Below are positions 1 to 6,068 of a DNA stretch of 6,945 nucleotides, one piece after another. The position numbers and the translations under genes were made by a program. The stretch spans positions 1 through 6,945 of the forward strand of contig JAABRW010000024.1 in the NCBI GenBank assembly GCA_011390695.1. The letters are read 5' to 3'. The DNA comes from Desulfotignum sp. Lineage in GTDB: Bacteria; Desulfobacterota; Desulfobacteria; Desulfobacterales; Desulfobacteraceae. Position 1 is the stretch's first letter; each line of letters starts with the position of its first letter. The notes beneath the pieces were generated by a model that did no database searches, had not been told where the DNA came from, and was given only the letters and a program-made list of their open reading frames with translations.

Positions 1-1
1 C

Positions 2-1072
2 CTGGGAGCGGGCCGGGATGTGTCTGCGTTTATCCGCACCTTTGACCGGCCGGTCAGCCTTTATTCAGGCTTGTCCTTTGCCCGGTTTGTGATGCAGGAG
101 CTGGCATGGCAGCTGAAGCATCTGCCGCAAATGATTGCATCCGCAGACCTGGTTATCGGGTCCTCGCTGATGTTCGGGCTGTCGTCGGTCGCCGAGGCCT
201 TGCACATTCCCTACCGGTATATCGCTTTCACCCCCCAGGTGCTTCCCTCGAAACATCACCCGTTTTTACCCATAAAGACCCAGACCCTGCCGCCCCTGGT
301 GAACCGCCTGACCTGGACAATGGCCGACATCCTGGACAGGTGCAGCCTTACCCTGTTGATCAACCGGTACCGGAAACGCCAGAAACTGGCACTTGTCCCC
401 GGTGCCTGGGACCATATACTGGGGCCTCAACCCATTGTGGCCGGTGACAAAGAAATTGCCCCTGTGCCGCCGGACGTCCAGAAAACCGTGATTCAGACCG
501 GGTATCCGCATCTGGACCAGCCGTTATCGCCCAACCCGGATCTGGATCGGTTTCTGGAAACCGGGGAAAAACCGGTCTATGCCGGGTTTGGAAGCATGCC
601 CCCCAAAGGCCAGGAAAACGCCGTTCCCCTGCTGGTCCAGGCAGCGAAAAATCTGGGCCTGCGTATCATTATCAGGCATCCGAAAAAAATTGCTGGAAAA
701 TACCTTGCAGACAAAGCAGTGTTTTTTATCGACGATTATCCCCACCATGCTTTGTTTCCCCGAATGGCGGCGATCATACACCACGGCGGTGCAGGCACCA
801 CGGCCGCGGCAGCGGCAGCCGGGATTCCCCAGGTCATTGTGCCCCACATTCTGGACCAGCATTATCACGGACACCGGATTTTTCTTTCCGGGCTGGGGCC
901 TGCACCCATTTTGCTGTCTCAACTCACCAGAGAGCGCTTATCTCATGCACTGGCGCATTGTCTCACGAATGCGCGTATCATTCAGTCGGCCCGGAACACA
1001 GGCCGGGCTATCGATCCGGCACACCGGCTGGAAATCCTTGTAAAGGCCGTATTGGCTCCGGCAAGCCCATAG
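2..1072 (+). CDS. GT1-family (UGT/MGT-like) glycosyltransferase, 5'-partial
   Basis: The frame is open to the left edge, so the true start lies upstream; the GTG at 20 is only the first possible start codon inside the window. The visible 356 residues cover the end of the N-terminal acceptor-binding domain and the whole C-terminal nucleotide-sugar domain. Recognisable marks are the domain-2 opening strand with FGSMPP (about nt 587-604), the donor-binding signature HHGGAGTT (nt 779-802), and the following P-x(n)-DQ segment (IVPHILDQHYHG), where the family usually has DQ followed by an aromatic residue. Family knowledge: GT-B fold enzymes that move a sugar from a UDP- or dTDP-sugar to a lipid, sterol, polyketide or similar small acceptor. 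Full-length members have roughly 400-430 residues, so about 50-70 are missing through the window edge. There is no signal peptide in the visible part. The acceptor cannot be deduced. It ends 170 bp before the next plus-strand gene, with no clear terminator after it. Confidence 0.85.
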   Translation: MGAGRDVSAFIRTFDRPVSLYSGLSFARFVMQELAWQLKHLPQMIASADLVIGSSLMFGLSSVAEALHIPYRYIAFTPQVLPSKHHPFLPIKTQTLPPLVNRLTWTMADILDRCSLTLLINRYRKRQKLALVPGAWDHILGPQPIVAGDKEIAPVPPDVQKTVIQTGYPHLDQPLSPNPDLDRFLETGEKPVYAGFGSMPPKGQENAVPLLVQAAKNLGLRIIIRHPKKIAGKYLADKAVFFIDDYPHHALFPRMAAIIHHGGAGTTAAAAAAGIPQVIVPHILDQHYHGHRIFLSGLGPAPILLSQLTRERLSHALAHCLTNARIIQSARNTGRAIDPAHRLEILVKAVLAPASP

Positions 1073-1172
1073 GGGTTTACAGGAGCAAAGACACCCCCCT
1101 TAAAAAAAACGGCCTGGAAAATCGGAATAGGTCTTCTGATAATCTGTTTACGTGATCCAGACAAAACAGACA

Positions 1173-1202
1173 TTGATTTTTTGCCGTTTCCTGAAGTATA
1201 CA
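1173..1202 (+). promoter_or_regulatory. candidate sigma-70-type promoter for the transglutaminase-like gene
   Basis: A -35-like TTGATT (1173-1178) and a -10-like TATACA (1197-1202) are separated by 18 bp and lie about 40 bp before the start codon at 1243. Both boxes deviate from consensus, so this is only a plausible call. It would make the gene independent of the upstream glycosyltransferase. Confidence 0.4.
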
Positions 1203-1242
1203 CAAGGGGTAAAGATATCAATGCCCTGGAAAAGGAGTACCC

Positions 1243-1905
1243 ATGTCCGCCTGTCTGGCCGCCACCTATTTTATCGACAAGGACCATCCCGATATCATCG
1301 CGTTTTCAAAACAGCACGCAAAAGAGGGCCAATCTGACCTGGACAGGGCTGTCAGCCTGTATTATGCAGTGCGGGATGTGATCCGGTACAACCCTTACAG
1401 CATCGAAGCGGACAGGCAGGCCATGAAAGCCAGTGCAGTGCTGGCAAAAAAGGAGGGGTACTGCGTGGCCAAGGCCGTGCTGCTGACAGCCTGTCTCCGA
1501 AGCCAAAGGATCCCGGCCCGGCTGGGGTTTGCCGATGTGAAAAACCATTTGAACACCGAGCGGCTGAAAGCATTGATGGAAACCGATCTGTTTGTCTGGC
1601 ACGGGTTCACGGAGGTGTTTCTTAACGGCAAATGGGTCAAGGCCACCCCGGCTTTCAATCTGGGCCTGTGCGAATCGTTCAATGTCAAGCCCCTGGAATT
1701 TGACGGGACTTGTGATTCTATTTTCCATCCCTTTGATAATTTCGGCAACCGGCACATGGAGTATGTGACCGCGCACGGCAGTTTTGACGACCTGCCCTGG
1801 GACCTGGCTTTGGCAGCGATGAAAAAAGCCTATCCCCGGTATTTTGAAACATGTGACCGGAAAACCGGGGATTTCAATGCGGAAGCTGCCGAAGAAAACA
1901 CCTGA
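1243..1905 (+). CDS. transglutaminase-like cysteine-protease-fold protein
   Basis: A 220-residue soluble protein with no signal peptide or membrane segment. The ATG at 1243 follows AAGGAG (1232-1237) at 5-nt spacing. The papain/transglutaminase core is readable: helix with VRDVIRYN (about 43-50), the nucleophile segment EGYCVAKAVLLTACLR with Cys74, then VWHGFTEVFLNGKWVKATPAFN with the catalytic His120. The third position, usually Asp in W-x-x-x-D-P, is Thr135 (WVKATP); Asn139 is the nearest polar alternative. From memory, a KATPAFN segment followed by a D-S-x-F-H-P-F-D region (here about 158-165) is typical of one bacterial subgroup, so this is probably a family trait and not decay. Proteins with this fold act as cysteine proteases, cross-linking enzymes or non-catalytic domains; the substrate here is unknown. 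It is a single gene converging on the MetE-like gene. Confidence 0.8.
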   Translation: MSACLAATYFIDKDHPDIIAFSKQHAKEGQSDLDRAVSLYYAVRDVIRYNPYSIEADRQAMKASAVLAKKEGYCVAKAVLLTACLRSQRIPARLGFADVKNHLNTERLKALMETDLFVWHGFTEVFLNGKWVKATPAFNLGLCESFNVKPLEFDGTCDSIFHPFDNFGNRHMEYVTAHGSFDDLPWDLALAAMKKAYPRYFETCDRKTGDFNAEAAEENT

Positions 1906-1906
1906 C

Positions 1907-1938
1907 TGCCGGGCCGGCAACTGTTTACAGGCCCGGCA
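1907..1938. terminator. GC-rich stem-loop between convergent genes
   Basis: Perfect 9-bp inverted repeat TGCCGGGCC (1907-1915) and GGCCCGGCA (1930-1938) with a 14-nt loop, lying between the stop at 1905 and the opposing stop at 1946. Position and stem strength suggest a shared two-way terminator. Neither strand has a real T-run after the stem, so efficient intrinsic termination is uncertain. Confidence 0.55.
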
Positions 1939-1945
1939 TTATCTG

Positions 1946-3010
1946 TCAGGCCTGGCGGATTTTTTCCGACACCTGTTGTGTGAGTGTCAGCACCTGCGCG
2001 GCTGATGCCAGATCCAGAGAGCCTGTGCCGCAGCTGGGGGTGACAAAGGATTGGGACAGGATATCGTTTCTGGAAAATCCCAGGGAAGCCACCTGTTTGA
2101 TCTGGTCTTCCAGTTTTTCAGCCAGGCCGTCAGTGGTCTGTGCTGCAATTGTCTCGGCGTCGCCTGTGGGAACAATACCCCACGCCAGTATACCCCCCCG
2201 CCCCAGAAACTCTTTTATGGTTTTCGGGTACAGGATGAACCGGTCAAAATAGGAAAAAGCATCAAAAGAAATGATGTCAATGGCACTGTCCAAAAGCAGG
2301 TCCCATTCTGTATTGGCGCACACATGCACCCCTGCCAGGCCGTTTTCTGCATGGATTTCCCGGGCAATTTCATCAATGCAGGCCTGGACATCGGCCCGGG
2401 TGATGGTGATATAGGCGGAGGTGCCGAATCCGGCAAGGGCCGGTTCATCCAGGAAGATAATCGGGGTTGTGCCGCGCTGTGCAAACTCTTTGGCCTGCCA
2501 CCGGGCATTCATGGCCAGGCGCTTGACTGCAGCATCCCGCAGCTGGTCATTGTAGAAAATATCTCTGTCTGCCTCATCCTTGACCGCTGTGCAAAAGGTG
2601 ATGGGACCTGTGACCTGTCCTTTGAGTGCTGTGAATTCGCCCGGGTGTCTGTCCACCCTGTTAAGAAAATGGGAAAATCCCTTCCCGGTTTCAGGGGTGA
2701 AGGCAAATCTGGAAGCGGCAAAATCCGCGGTTGGTTCTGACAGGGAAAGGTATTCTTCAAAAAAATGGACAAATGCCCCATCAAACTGCGGATCTTTGGT
2801 GTTGATAAAAAAGGTATCATTTTCCCGGGTCAGACCGGGCAGGCCGGGAAGAAACTGCTGGATCATGCCTTCCTGTCTGAAGGCCGGCAGCTGCACCCAC
2901 AAAGGAATGTCCGGGGTGTGGGCAAATACCAGGTCCAGGGCTTTTTCATGGTCCTCCATGGGAAGGCTGCCGATGAGCAGGGGAAGTGCGTTTGCGGTAA
3001 ATGATGGCAT
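1946..3010 (-). CDS. UROD/MetE-superfamily protein (cobalamin-independent methionine synthase C-domain-like)
   Basis: A 354-residue cytoplasmic protein, the usual size for a single TIM barrel of the uroporphyrinogen decarboxylase/MetE superfamily and about half of full MetE. The ATG at 3010 has AAAGGAG (3018-3024) at 7-nt spacing. Motifs in order: GQVTGPIT (131-138), FLDEPAL (186-192, like the DEPA strand of MetE), HVC (His229 and Cys231) and TPSCG (Cys327). His-x-Cys plus a late Cys is the pattern of the zinc site that activates homocysteine thiolate in MetE. The fourth ligand, Glu in MetE, may be Asp250 here (ISFDAF). Inference: a zinc thiol methyltransferase that takes methyl groups from a corrinoid protein or another donor, as proposed for core-MetE proteins in anaerobes. 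No corrinoid protein or folate gene is adjacent, so methionine synthesis is not proven. It has its own likely promoter. Confidence 0.72.
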   Translation of the reverse strand: MPSFTANALPLLIGSLPMEDHEKALDLVFAHTPDIPLWVQLPAFRQEGMIQQFLPGLPGLTRENDTFFINTKDPQFDGAFVHFFEEYLSLSEPTADFAASRFAFTPETGKGFSHFLNRVDRHPGEFTALKGQVTGPITFCTAVKDEADRDIFYNDQLRDAAVKRLAMNARWQAKEFAQRGTTPIIFLDEPALAGFGTSAYITITRADVQACIDEIAREIHAENGLAGVHVCANTEWDLLLDSAIDIISFDAFSYFDRFILYPKTIKEFLGRGGILAWGIVPTGDAETIAAQTTDGLAEKLEDQIKQVASLGFSRNDILSQSFVTPSCGTGSLDLASAAQVLTLTQQVSEKIRQA

Positions 3011-3068
3011 GGTATATCTCCTTTGGATATCTAAATATGTTCATTTGTTGTTATGTTGTTTGCCAGGA

Positions 3069-3097
3069 TTTATACCATGTATCATACCAAAATTACA
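3069..3097 (-). promoter_or_regulatory. candidate promoter of the MetE-like gene (extended -10)
   Basis: Read on the minus strand: TATAAA (3069-3074) preceded by TGG, giving an extended -10 TGGTATAAA, with a weak -35-like TGTAAT (3092-3097) at 17-bp spacing. It lies about 60 bp before the start codon, in an AT-rich gap. A small symmetric GTAT-G-ATAC element sits in the spacer. There is no clear terminator for the upstream stress-protein gene in this gap, so some read-through is possible. Confidence 0.45.
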
Positions 3098-3104
3098 TGT
3101 TTTT

Positions 3105-4103
3105 TTATTTTTTGTTGTCGGAATCATTCTGGCGCACTGCCAGAACAGGACATTCAGCCCGGCTGATCACCCGGTCTGTGGTGGATCCCACCAGAAATTT
3201 TTCCAGCAGGCTGTGGCCCCGGACCCCCAAAACGATAAGATCCACCTTTTTGCTTTCGGCAAAGGCCAGCAGTTCTTTGTAGGGCTCGCCCTCCAGTACG
3301 GCGGTGATGGGGGTGCACCAATGCCGGCTTTCTTCAGGCACCATGTTGGCGAGCTGACGTTCCAGCCGGTGCATGAGGGTGTCTTTGCGCCGTCCGTCCG
3401 GTTCATTGGCATTTTTGGTGAGACCCAGGTAGTCAGAGCGGTCCCAGCCCAGATAATCTCCTTCCTGGACTTTGATATAATCTGCACTGGAAAATTCAAC
3501 ATGTTCCGTGGGCCGGACCACATGGGCCAGAAACAGTTCTGTTTCAAACTCCTGGGCCAGACTCAGGCCGTATTGAAAAGCAAGGCTGGAATCCGGGGAG
3601 AAATCACATCCCACCAGGACCCGGTTCAACAGCTTTTTCTGGTCGCCTGGCAGCACATCCGGCAGTGCATCGCCATGGAGAACCATTACAGGGCAGGTCA
3701 GGATTTTCACCAGTCGGTCTGTCACAGATCCCACCAGAAACCGTTTGACGCCGGACCCGCCATGGGTGGCTGCAACCACCATGTCCATACCCGATTCCCC
3801 GGCAATTCTGGCAATTTCATCAGCCGGATGTCCGGTGGATACTATGATGTCGCAGTCCTTATCCAGGTTTTCGGCAATTTCCTTCAGCCGAAATTCGGCA
3901 TCCTCCCGCCGTTCCGCCTCAATTTTCTCAGAGGCGATATAGGCCTGGCCGGCAGAGGACATCAATACCATGTTGGACACCACATGGCACAGGGTAAGGC
4001 TGGCGTCGAACTCTTTTGCCATGGACTGGCCGTAGGACAGGGTCAGGTTGGTGAAATCGCTGAAATCAATGGCGCACATGATTTTTTTGGGTATGATTCT
4101 CAT
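3105..4103 (-). CDS. tandem-domain universal stress protein (UspA family)
   Basis: 332 residues made of two Usp domains (about 5-143 and 159-325), each with the opening strand ending in Asp (CAIDFS and VGCDFS). No signal peptide; cytoplasmic. The ATG at 4103 has AAGGAGG (4110-4116) at 6-nt spacing. Domain 2 carries the full nucleotide-binding motif G-2x-G-9x-G-S (Gly293, Gly296, Gly306, Ser307). Domain 1 has the same spacing, but its first glycine is Ala112 (A-T-H-G115 ... G125-S126), so ATP binding may be uneven. Domain 2 also has a long insertion between its second strand and the following helix (about 198-250), rich in Asp, Tyr and Arg. Family role: survival under stress, with ATP-binding or signalling members. 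It is the second gene of a likely operon with the exported DUF4412-like protein, starting 17 nt after that gene ends. Confidence 0.9.
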   Translation of the reverse strand: MRIIPKKIMCAIDFSDFTNLTLSYGQSMAKEFDASLTLCHVVSNMVLMSSAGQAYIASEKIEAERREDAEFRLKEIAENLDKDCDIIVSTGHPADEIARIAGESGMDMVVAATHGGSGVKRFLVGSVTDRLVKILTCPVMVLHGDALPDVLPGDQKKLLNRVLVGCDFSPDSSLAFQYGLSLAQEFETELFLAHVVRPTEHVEFSSADYIKVQEGDYLGWDRSDYLGLTKNANEPDGRRKDTLMHRLERQLANMVPEESRHWCTPITAVLEGEPYKELLAFAESKKVDLIVLGVRGHSLLEKFLVGSTTDRVISRAECPVLAVRQNDSDNKK

Positions 4104-4120
4104 GACGGGCCTCCTTTTTT

Positions 4121-4837
4121 TTATTCCTGTTGCATGTTTTTCATCATCTCCTGCACCTGTTTCATCATGTTGTCCATCTGTTCTGCACTGGGCATCTGTC
4201 CTTCTGAAAACTGTTCCATATCCGGCATTCCCATGGCCTGCTCCATTGATGCTGCTTTGGTATATCCCTCAGGTATAGTAAACAGATGTGCCGGCTGCGC
4301 TCCGATTTTGATGTTTTTAAGGTGGGTGGTAACCCTGCCCACAGGCGGGGGCATCACGCTCTGGGTTTTGATGGGATACTGCAGCTTTCTGGACAGCCAG
4401 AATTTCATGGGGGTGGTCTGTCCGGTTTCTTTATCAAGGATGATGGCTCCTTCATAAATATCACATGCAAATCCTTCAACAGTTTCCGTGCCGGTTTTTT
4501 TCATGTTGTTTTCTTTTGCCCAGGCGTGAAAATCCGCTGCCCCGGCCATGGGGTTTTCTTTTTCAAGTTCCGCCATATCGGTCACATGGTATTTTTTTGT
4601 ATTTGTGAACACCTGATACACATGGGGGTGGTTCATGATGGTAATCATGCCCATCATTTCATTGCGGTTCACCTGATTGTTCTTGACATACAGTTTCCCA
4701 CTGACATTGCCGGTGTCCATTTCAGTGACCATGTCCGCTGAAAACTCTTCTGCCTGAACAGCAGGTGTTTTGATAAAAAAAGATACAGCAAAAAATAACA
4801 TGGTAAAAGACAGGGCGATGGCTGTTTTTTTGATCAT
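4121..4837 (-). CDS. exported DUF4412-like protein with a methionine-rich tail
   Basis: 238 residues. The start ATG at 4837 has AAAGGAG (4844-4850) at 6-nt spacing. The N-terminus is a classic Sec signal peptide: MIKK, a hydrophobic core to about residue 22, then AVQA before a likely cut at Ala29/Glu30; no lipobox cysteine. The mature part shows strands such as GKLYVKNNQVNRNE (47-60), a KKYHVTD turn, EGFACDIYEG with the only cysteine (125), FWLSRKLQYPIKTQS (146-160) and a closing LFTIPEGYTK (185-194). This order resembles DUF4412 proteins, thought to have a LolA/LolB-like half-barrel that can hold lipid or hydrophobic ligand. Residues 198-238 hold 11 methionines among Glu/Gln, predicted helical; such tails can bind soft metals such as copper, but that is a guess. 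First gene of a likely operon with the tandem stress protein. Confidence 0.65.
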   Translation of the reverse strand: MIKKTAIALSFTMLFFAVSFFIKTPAVQAEEFSADMVTEMDTGNVSGKLYVKNNQVNRNEMMGMITIMNHPHVYQVFTNTKKYHVTDMAELEKENPMAGAADFHAWAKENNMKKTGTETVEGFACDIYEGAIILDKETGQTTPMKFWLSRKLQYPIKTQSVMPPPVGRVTTHLKNIKIGAQPAHLFTIPEGYTKAASMEQAMGMPDMEQFSEGQMPSAEQMDNMMKQVQEMMKNMQQE

Positions 4838-4874
4838 TTCATTCTCCTTTTCCAGTATGATTCCAATAAACCGA

Positions 4875-4904
4875 ATTATACCTTTTTTTTCTTTTGTCAG
4901 TAAA
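4875..4904 (-). promoter_or_regulatory. sigma-70-type promoter of the DUF4412-like/USP unit
   Basis: On the minus strand: consensus TATAAT (4875-4880) with TTTACT (4899-4904, 4 of 6 matches to TTGACA) 18 bp upstream and an A-rich spacer. It sits about 40 bp before the start at 4837, just after the stop codon of the cysteine-cluster gene. Confidence 0.6.
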
Positions 4905-4916
4905 GGGTTATGTGCG

Positions 4917-5663
4917 TTATTTCCAGGTGTGTTTGCACCCGGTCATCACAGCATGTTTTCTGGTGTAGGGATATTGCCTGCATATGTGGGGCTTGATCTC
5001 CTGAATGGCGCAGGAAAATCGATTGCTGTCAGGGCAGGGCACAAGCCAGGGGCAGGTTTTGGCAGTTTTCCCGGTATCAGGGTCAACCCAGATCCGGAAT
5101 CTGTCTTTTTTACCGGGGCAGGATTCTTTTCTGACCCGGGCCAGGATATCCCGGCGGCCAAGGGACTGCCAGAGATGATAATCTGATGTCGTGCAGTTGT
5201 TTTCATAGGCCAGTGACCGGCAGCACTCTCCGCACTGGCTGCAGACAAAGTCTTCCATCTGGGAATGAACCCAGATGCCGGGGATCTTTTTTGTTCCCAA
5301 AGGTCCTGCCCGGGTCCGGGTCTGAAAAACCTGTGAGCAGATGTCTGCCAGGGTTTCCAGATCAGGCGGGGCGGTTTCCAGCACATGGATCAGATAAAAT
5401 CCCAGATTTTTGTCTGGCACCGGAAGAAACGCATTGCCCTGTAATATATGTACGGCTGGTTTTTCTTTTTCCTGTATAACGCTGCACCGGCTGCCAAGAA
5501 TCAGTGGGGCAATAGATGCGAAAAGCACTGGCTGAGGACCGTATTCCGTAAAATCAATGGCAATGGCATCCACGGCCTGACAAGGGGTTAGAAAAGTCCA
5601 GTCTTCCAAATCTTCTTCTGCTGCCCGGGGAAGCTGGTGGTTTTGGAATTTTTTCCCGGTCAT
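4917..5663 (-). CDS. YkgJ-type CxxCxxCC cysteine-cluster protein
   Basis: 248 residues from the ATG at 5663. The core is VCSQCGECCRSL with Cys141, Cys144, Cys147 and Cys148, followed by further cysteines at 157, 182, 204, 210, 218, 228 and 243. The C-terminal part CPWL...C...CAIQEIKPHICRQYPYT is typical of the YkgJ / zinc-or-iron-chelating domain family, whose members are thought to bind Fe-S or zinc and often have no known function. The first 135 or so residues (DWTFLTPCQAVDA, then strands such as AVHILQGNAF) are a separate N-terminal region that I do not recognise. No signal peptide or membrane segment. The frame also extends to a TTG at 5753, but that codon has no ribosome site, whereas 5663 has one. 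It appears monocistronic. Confidence 0.75.
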   Translation of the reverse strand: MTGKKFQNHQLPRAAEEDLEDWTFLTPCQAVDAIAIDFTEYGPQPVLFASIAPLILGSRCSVIQEKEKPAVHILQGNAFLPVPDKNLGFYLIHVLETAPPDLETLADICSQVFQTRTRAGPLGTKKIPGIWVHSQMEDFVCSQCGECCRSLAYENNCTTSDYHLWQSLGRRDILARVRKESCPGKKDRFRIWVDPDTGKTAKTCPWLVPCPDSNRFSCAIQEIKPHICRQYPYTRKHAVMTGCKHTWK

Positions 5664-5668
5664 GATTT

Positions 5669-5675
5669 CTCCTTT
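5669..5675 (-). promoter_or_regulatory. ribosome-binding site that fixes the start of the cysteine-cluster gene
   Basis: AAAGGAG on the minus strand, 5 nt before the ATG at 5663. It decides against the upstream TTG at 5753, which has only a C-rich stretch before it. Confidence 0.75.
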
Positions 5676-5818
5676 GCGCAGTAACGGAAGATGAAGGCGG
5701 CTGATCCGGGCAGCCATCGGTTGTGCGGGCCATGCAGCCTGTACGTCATCCAATGGGGGAAGTATGGAACTTTAATAAATGATTACTGTTTTTTCATACG
5801 CTTGGCAAGTGGAAAAAA

Positions 5819-5865
5819 ATCAAATAATTTTGATCCAGTCCAGGACAAAATAAAAATTATTTGAT
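5819..5865. repeat. 13-bp perfect inverted repeat, possible activator or IHF site
   Basis: ATCAAATAATTTT (5819-5831) and its exact complement AAAATTATTTGAT (5853-5865), 21 nt apart. The centre lies about 115 bp before the -24 element of the sigma-54 promoter, a normal enhancer distance. With the preceding A-run (5813-5819), the left arm also fits 12 of 13 positions of the IHF consensus WATCAANNNNTTR, so either an enhancer-binding protein or IHF could bind. The stem is AT-only apart from one pair, so a terminator is unlikely. Confidence 0.55.
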
Positions 5866-5901
5866 GTGTCATGACAAGTAAGACCGGTGCCGGGAAAATA
5901 C

Positions 5902-5929
5902 AATTATCTGAAATTATTTGCAAAATAAT
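5902..5929. repeat. AT-rich palindrome and phased half-sites
   Basis: AATTATCTG (5902-5910) and AATTATTTG (5912-5920) are direct copies 10 bp apart, one helical turn. The second copy forms part of a palindrome ATTATTT-GCA-AAATAAT (5913-5929). The same AATTATTTG half-site is in the inverted repeat further upstream. These lie about 30-55 bp before the -24 box. Likely protein-binding sites, identity unknown. Confidence 0.45.
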
Positions 5930-5955
5930 CTCATGATGCAAACGGAATAAGTCTT

Positions 5956-5971
5956 TGGCATGATCGTTGCG
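5956..5971 (+). promoter_or_regulatory. sigma-54 (RpoN) -24/-12 promoter
   Basis: The sequence TTGGCATGATCGTTGC (5955-5970) fits the consensus YTGGCACGRNNNTTGCW at nearly all positions: GG at 5957-5958 and GC at 5969-5970 with exactly 10 bp between them. The mismatches are T for C after TGGCA and G for the last W. Transcription would start near 5982, leaving a leader of about 87 nt before the ATG at 6069. Sigma-54 promoters need an ATP-driven enhancer-binding protein; none is encoded in the window. Confidence 0.8.
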
Positions 5972-6002
5972 GAACAATGTTGCTCAACAATTGGAATGAT
6001 TA

Positions 6003-6030
6003 CTGCCCGGGCACTTTGCGGCCAGGGCAG
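6003..6030 (+). other. leader hairpin before the isomerase-like gene
   Basis: CTGCCC (6003-6008) can pair with GGGCAG (6025-6030) in the predicted 5' leader; its left arm overlaps a perfect 10-bp palindrome TGCCCGGGCA (6004-6013). It ends 26 nt before the ribosome site and has no T-run, so it is more likely a leader structure or binding site than a terminator. Confidence 0.3.
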
Positions 6031-6056
6031 AAATCAGTATTGAAAAAATGACCAGC

Positions 6057-6062
6057 AGGAGG
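6057..6062 (+). promoter_or_regulatory. ribosome-binding site that fixes the start of the isomerase-like gene
   Basis: AGGAGG 6 nt before the ATG at 6069. An in-frame ATG at 6048 lies upstream of this site and has no such sequence before it, so 6069 is preferred. Confidence 0.8.
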
Positions 6063-6068
6063 CATGCG

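Larger units (their letters stand above)
5664..6068. other. 405-bp divergent intergenic control region
   Basis: No convincing gene. The left part (5664-5760) is GC-rich leader of the cysteine-cluster gene. The middle (about 5770-5945) is strongly AT-rich and holds inverted and direct repeats. The right part holds the sigma-54 promoter, then the transcribed leader of the isomerase-like gene. An 11-bp direct repeat AATGATTACTG occurs at 5778-5788 and 5995-6005. I could not find a good promoter for the minus-strand gene; a TTGCCA box at 5803-5808 (minus strand) has no good -10 partner. Confidence 0.7.

Noticed and set aside
1071..1099. GGGGT / ACCCC stem after the glycosyltransferase gene
   Set aside because: The stem is only 5 bp with a 16-nt loop and is followed by A-run, not T-run, on the plus strand, so it is not a convincing terminator.
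2580..4457. 625-codon open frame on the plus strand
   Set aside because: It runs antisense across three well-supported minus-strand genes and the gaps between them. Its translation shows no domain, and the opposite-strand genes have clear motifs and ribosome sites. It is a by-product of codon use.
5664..5753. 30-residue N-terminal extension of the cysteine-cluster gene from a TTG
   Set aside because: There is no ribosome site before the TTG or before the internal ATG at its residue 13, while the ATG at 5663 has AAAGGAG at 5-nt spacing.
5783..5977. 64-codon minus-strand frame in the intergenic region
   Set aside because: It covers the AT-rich repeats and the sigma-54 promoter, has no ribosome site that I can see and no recognisable domain.
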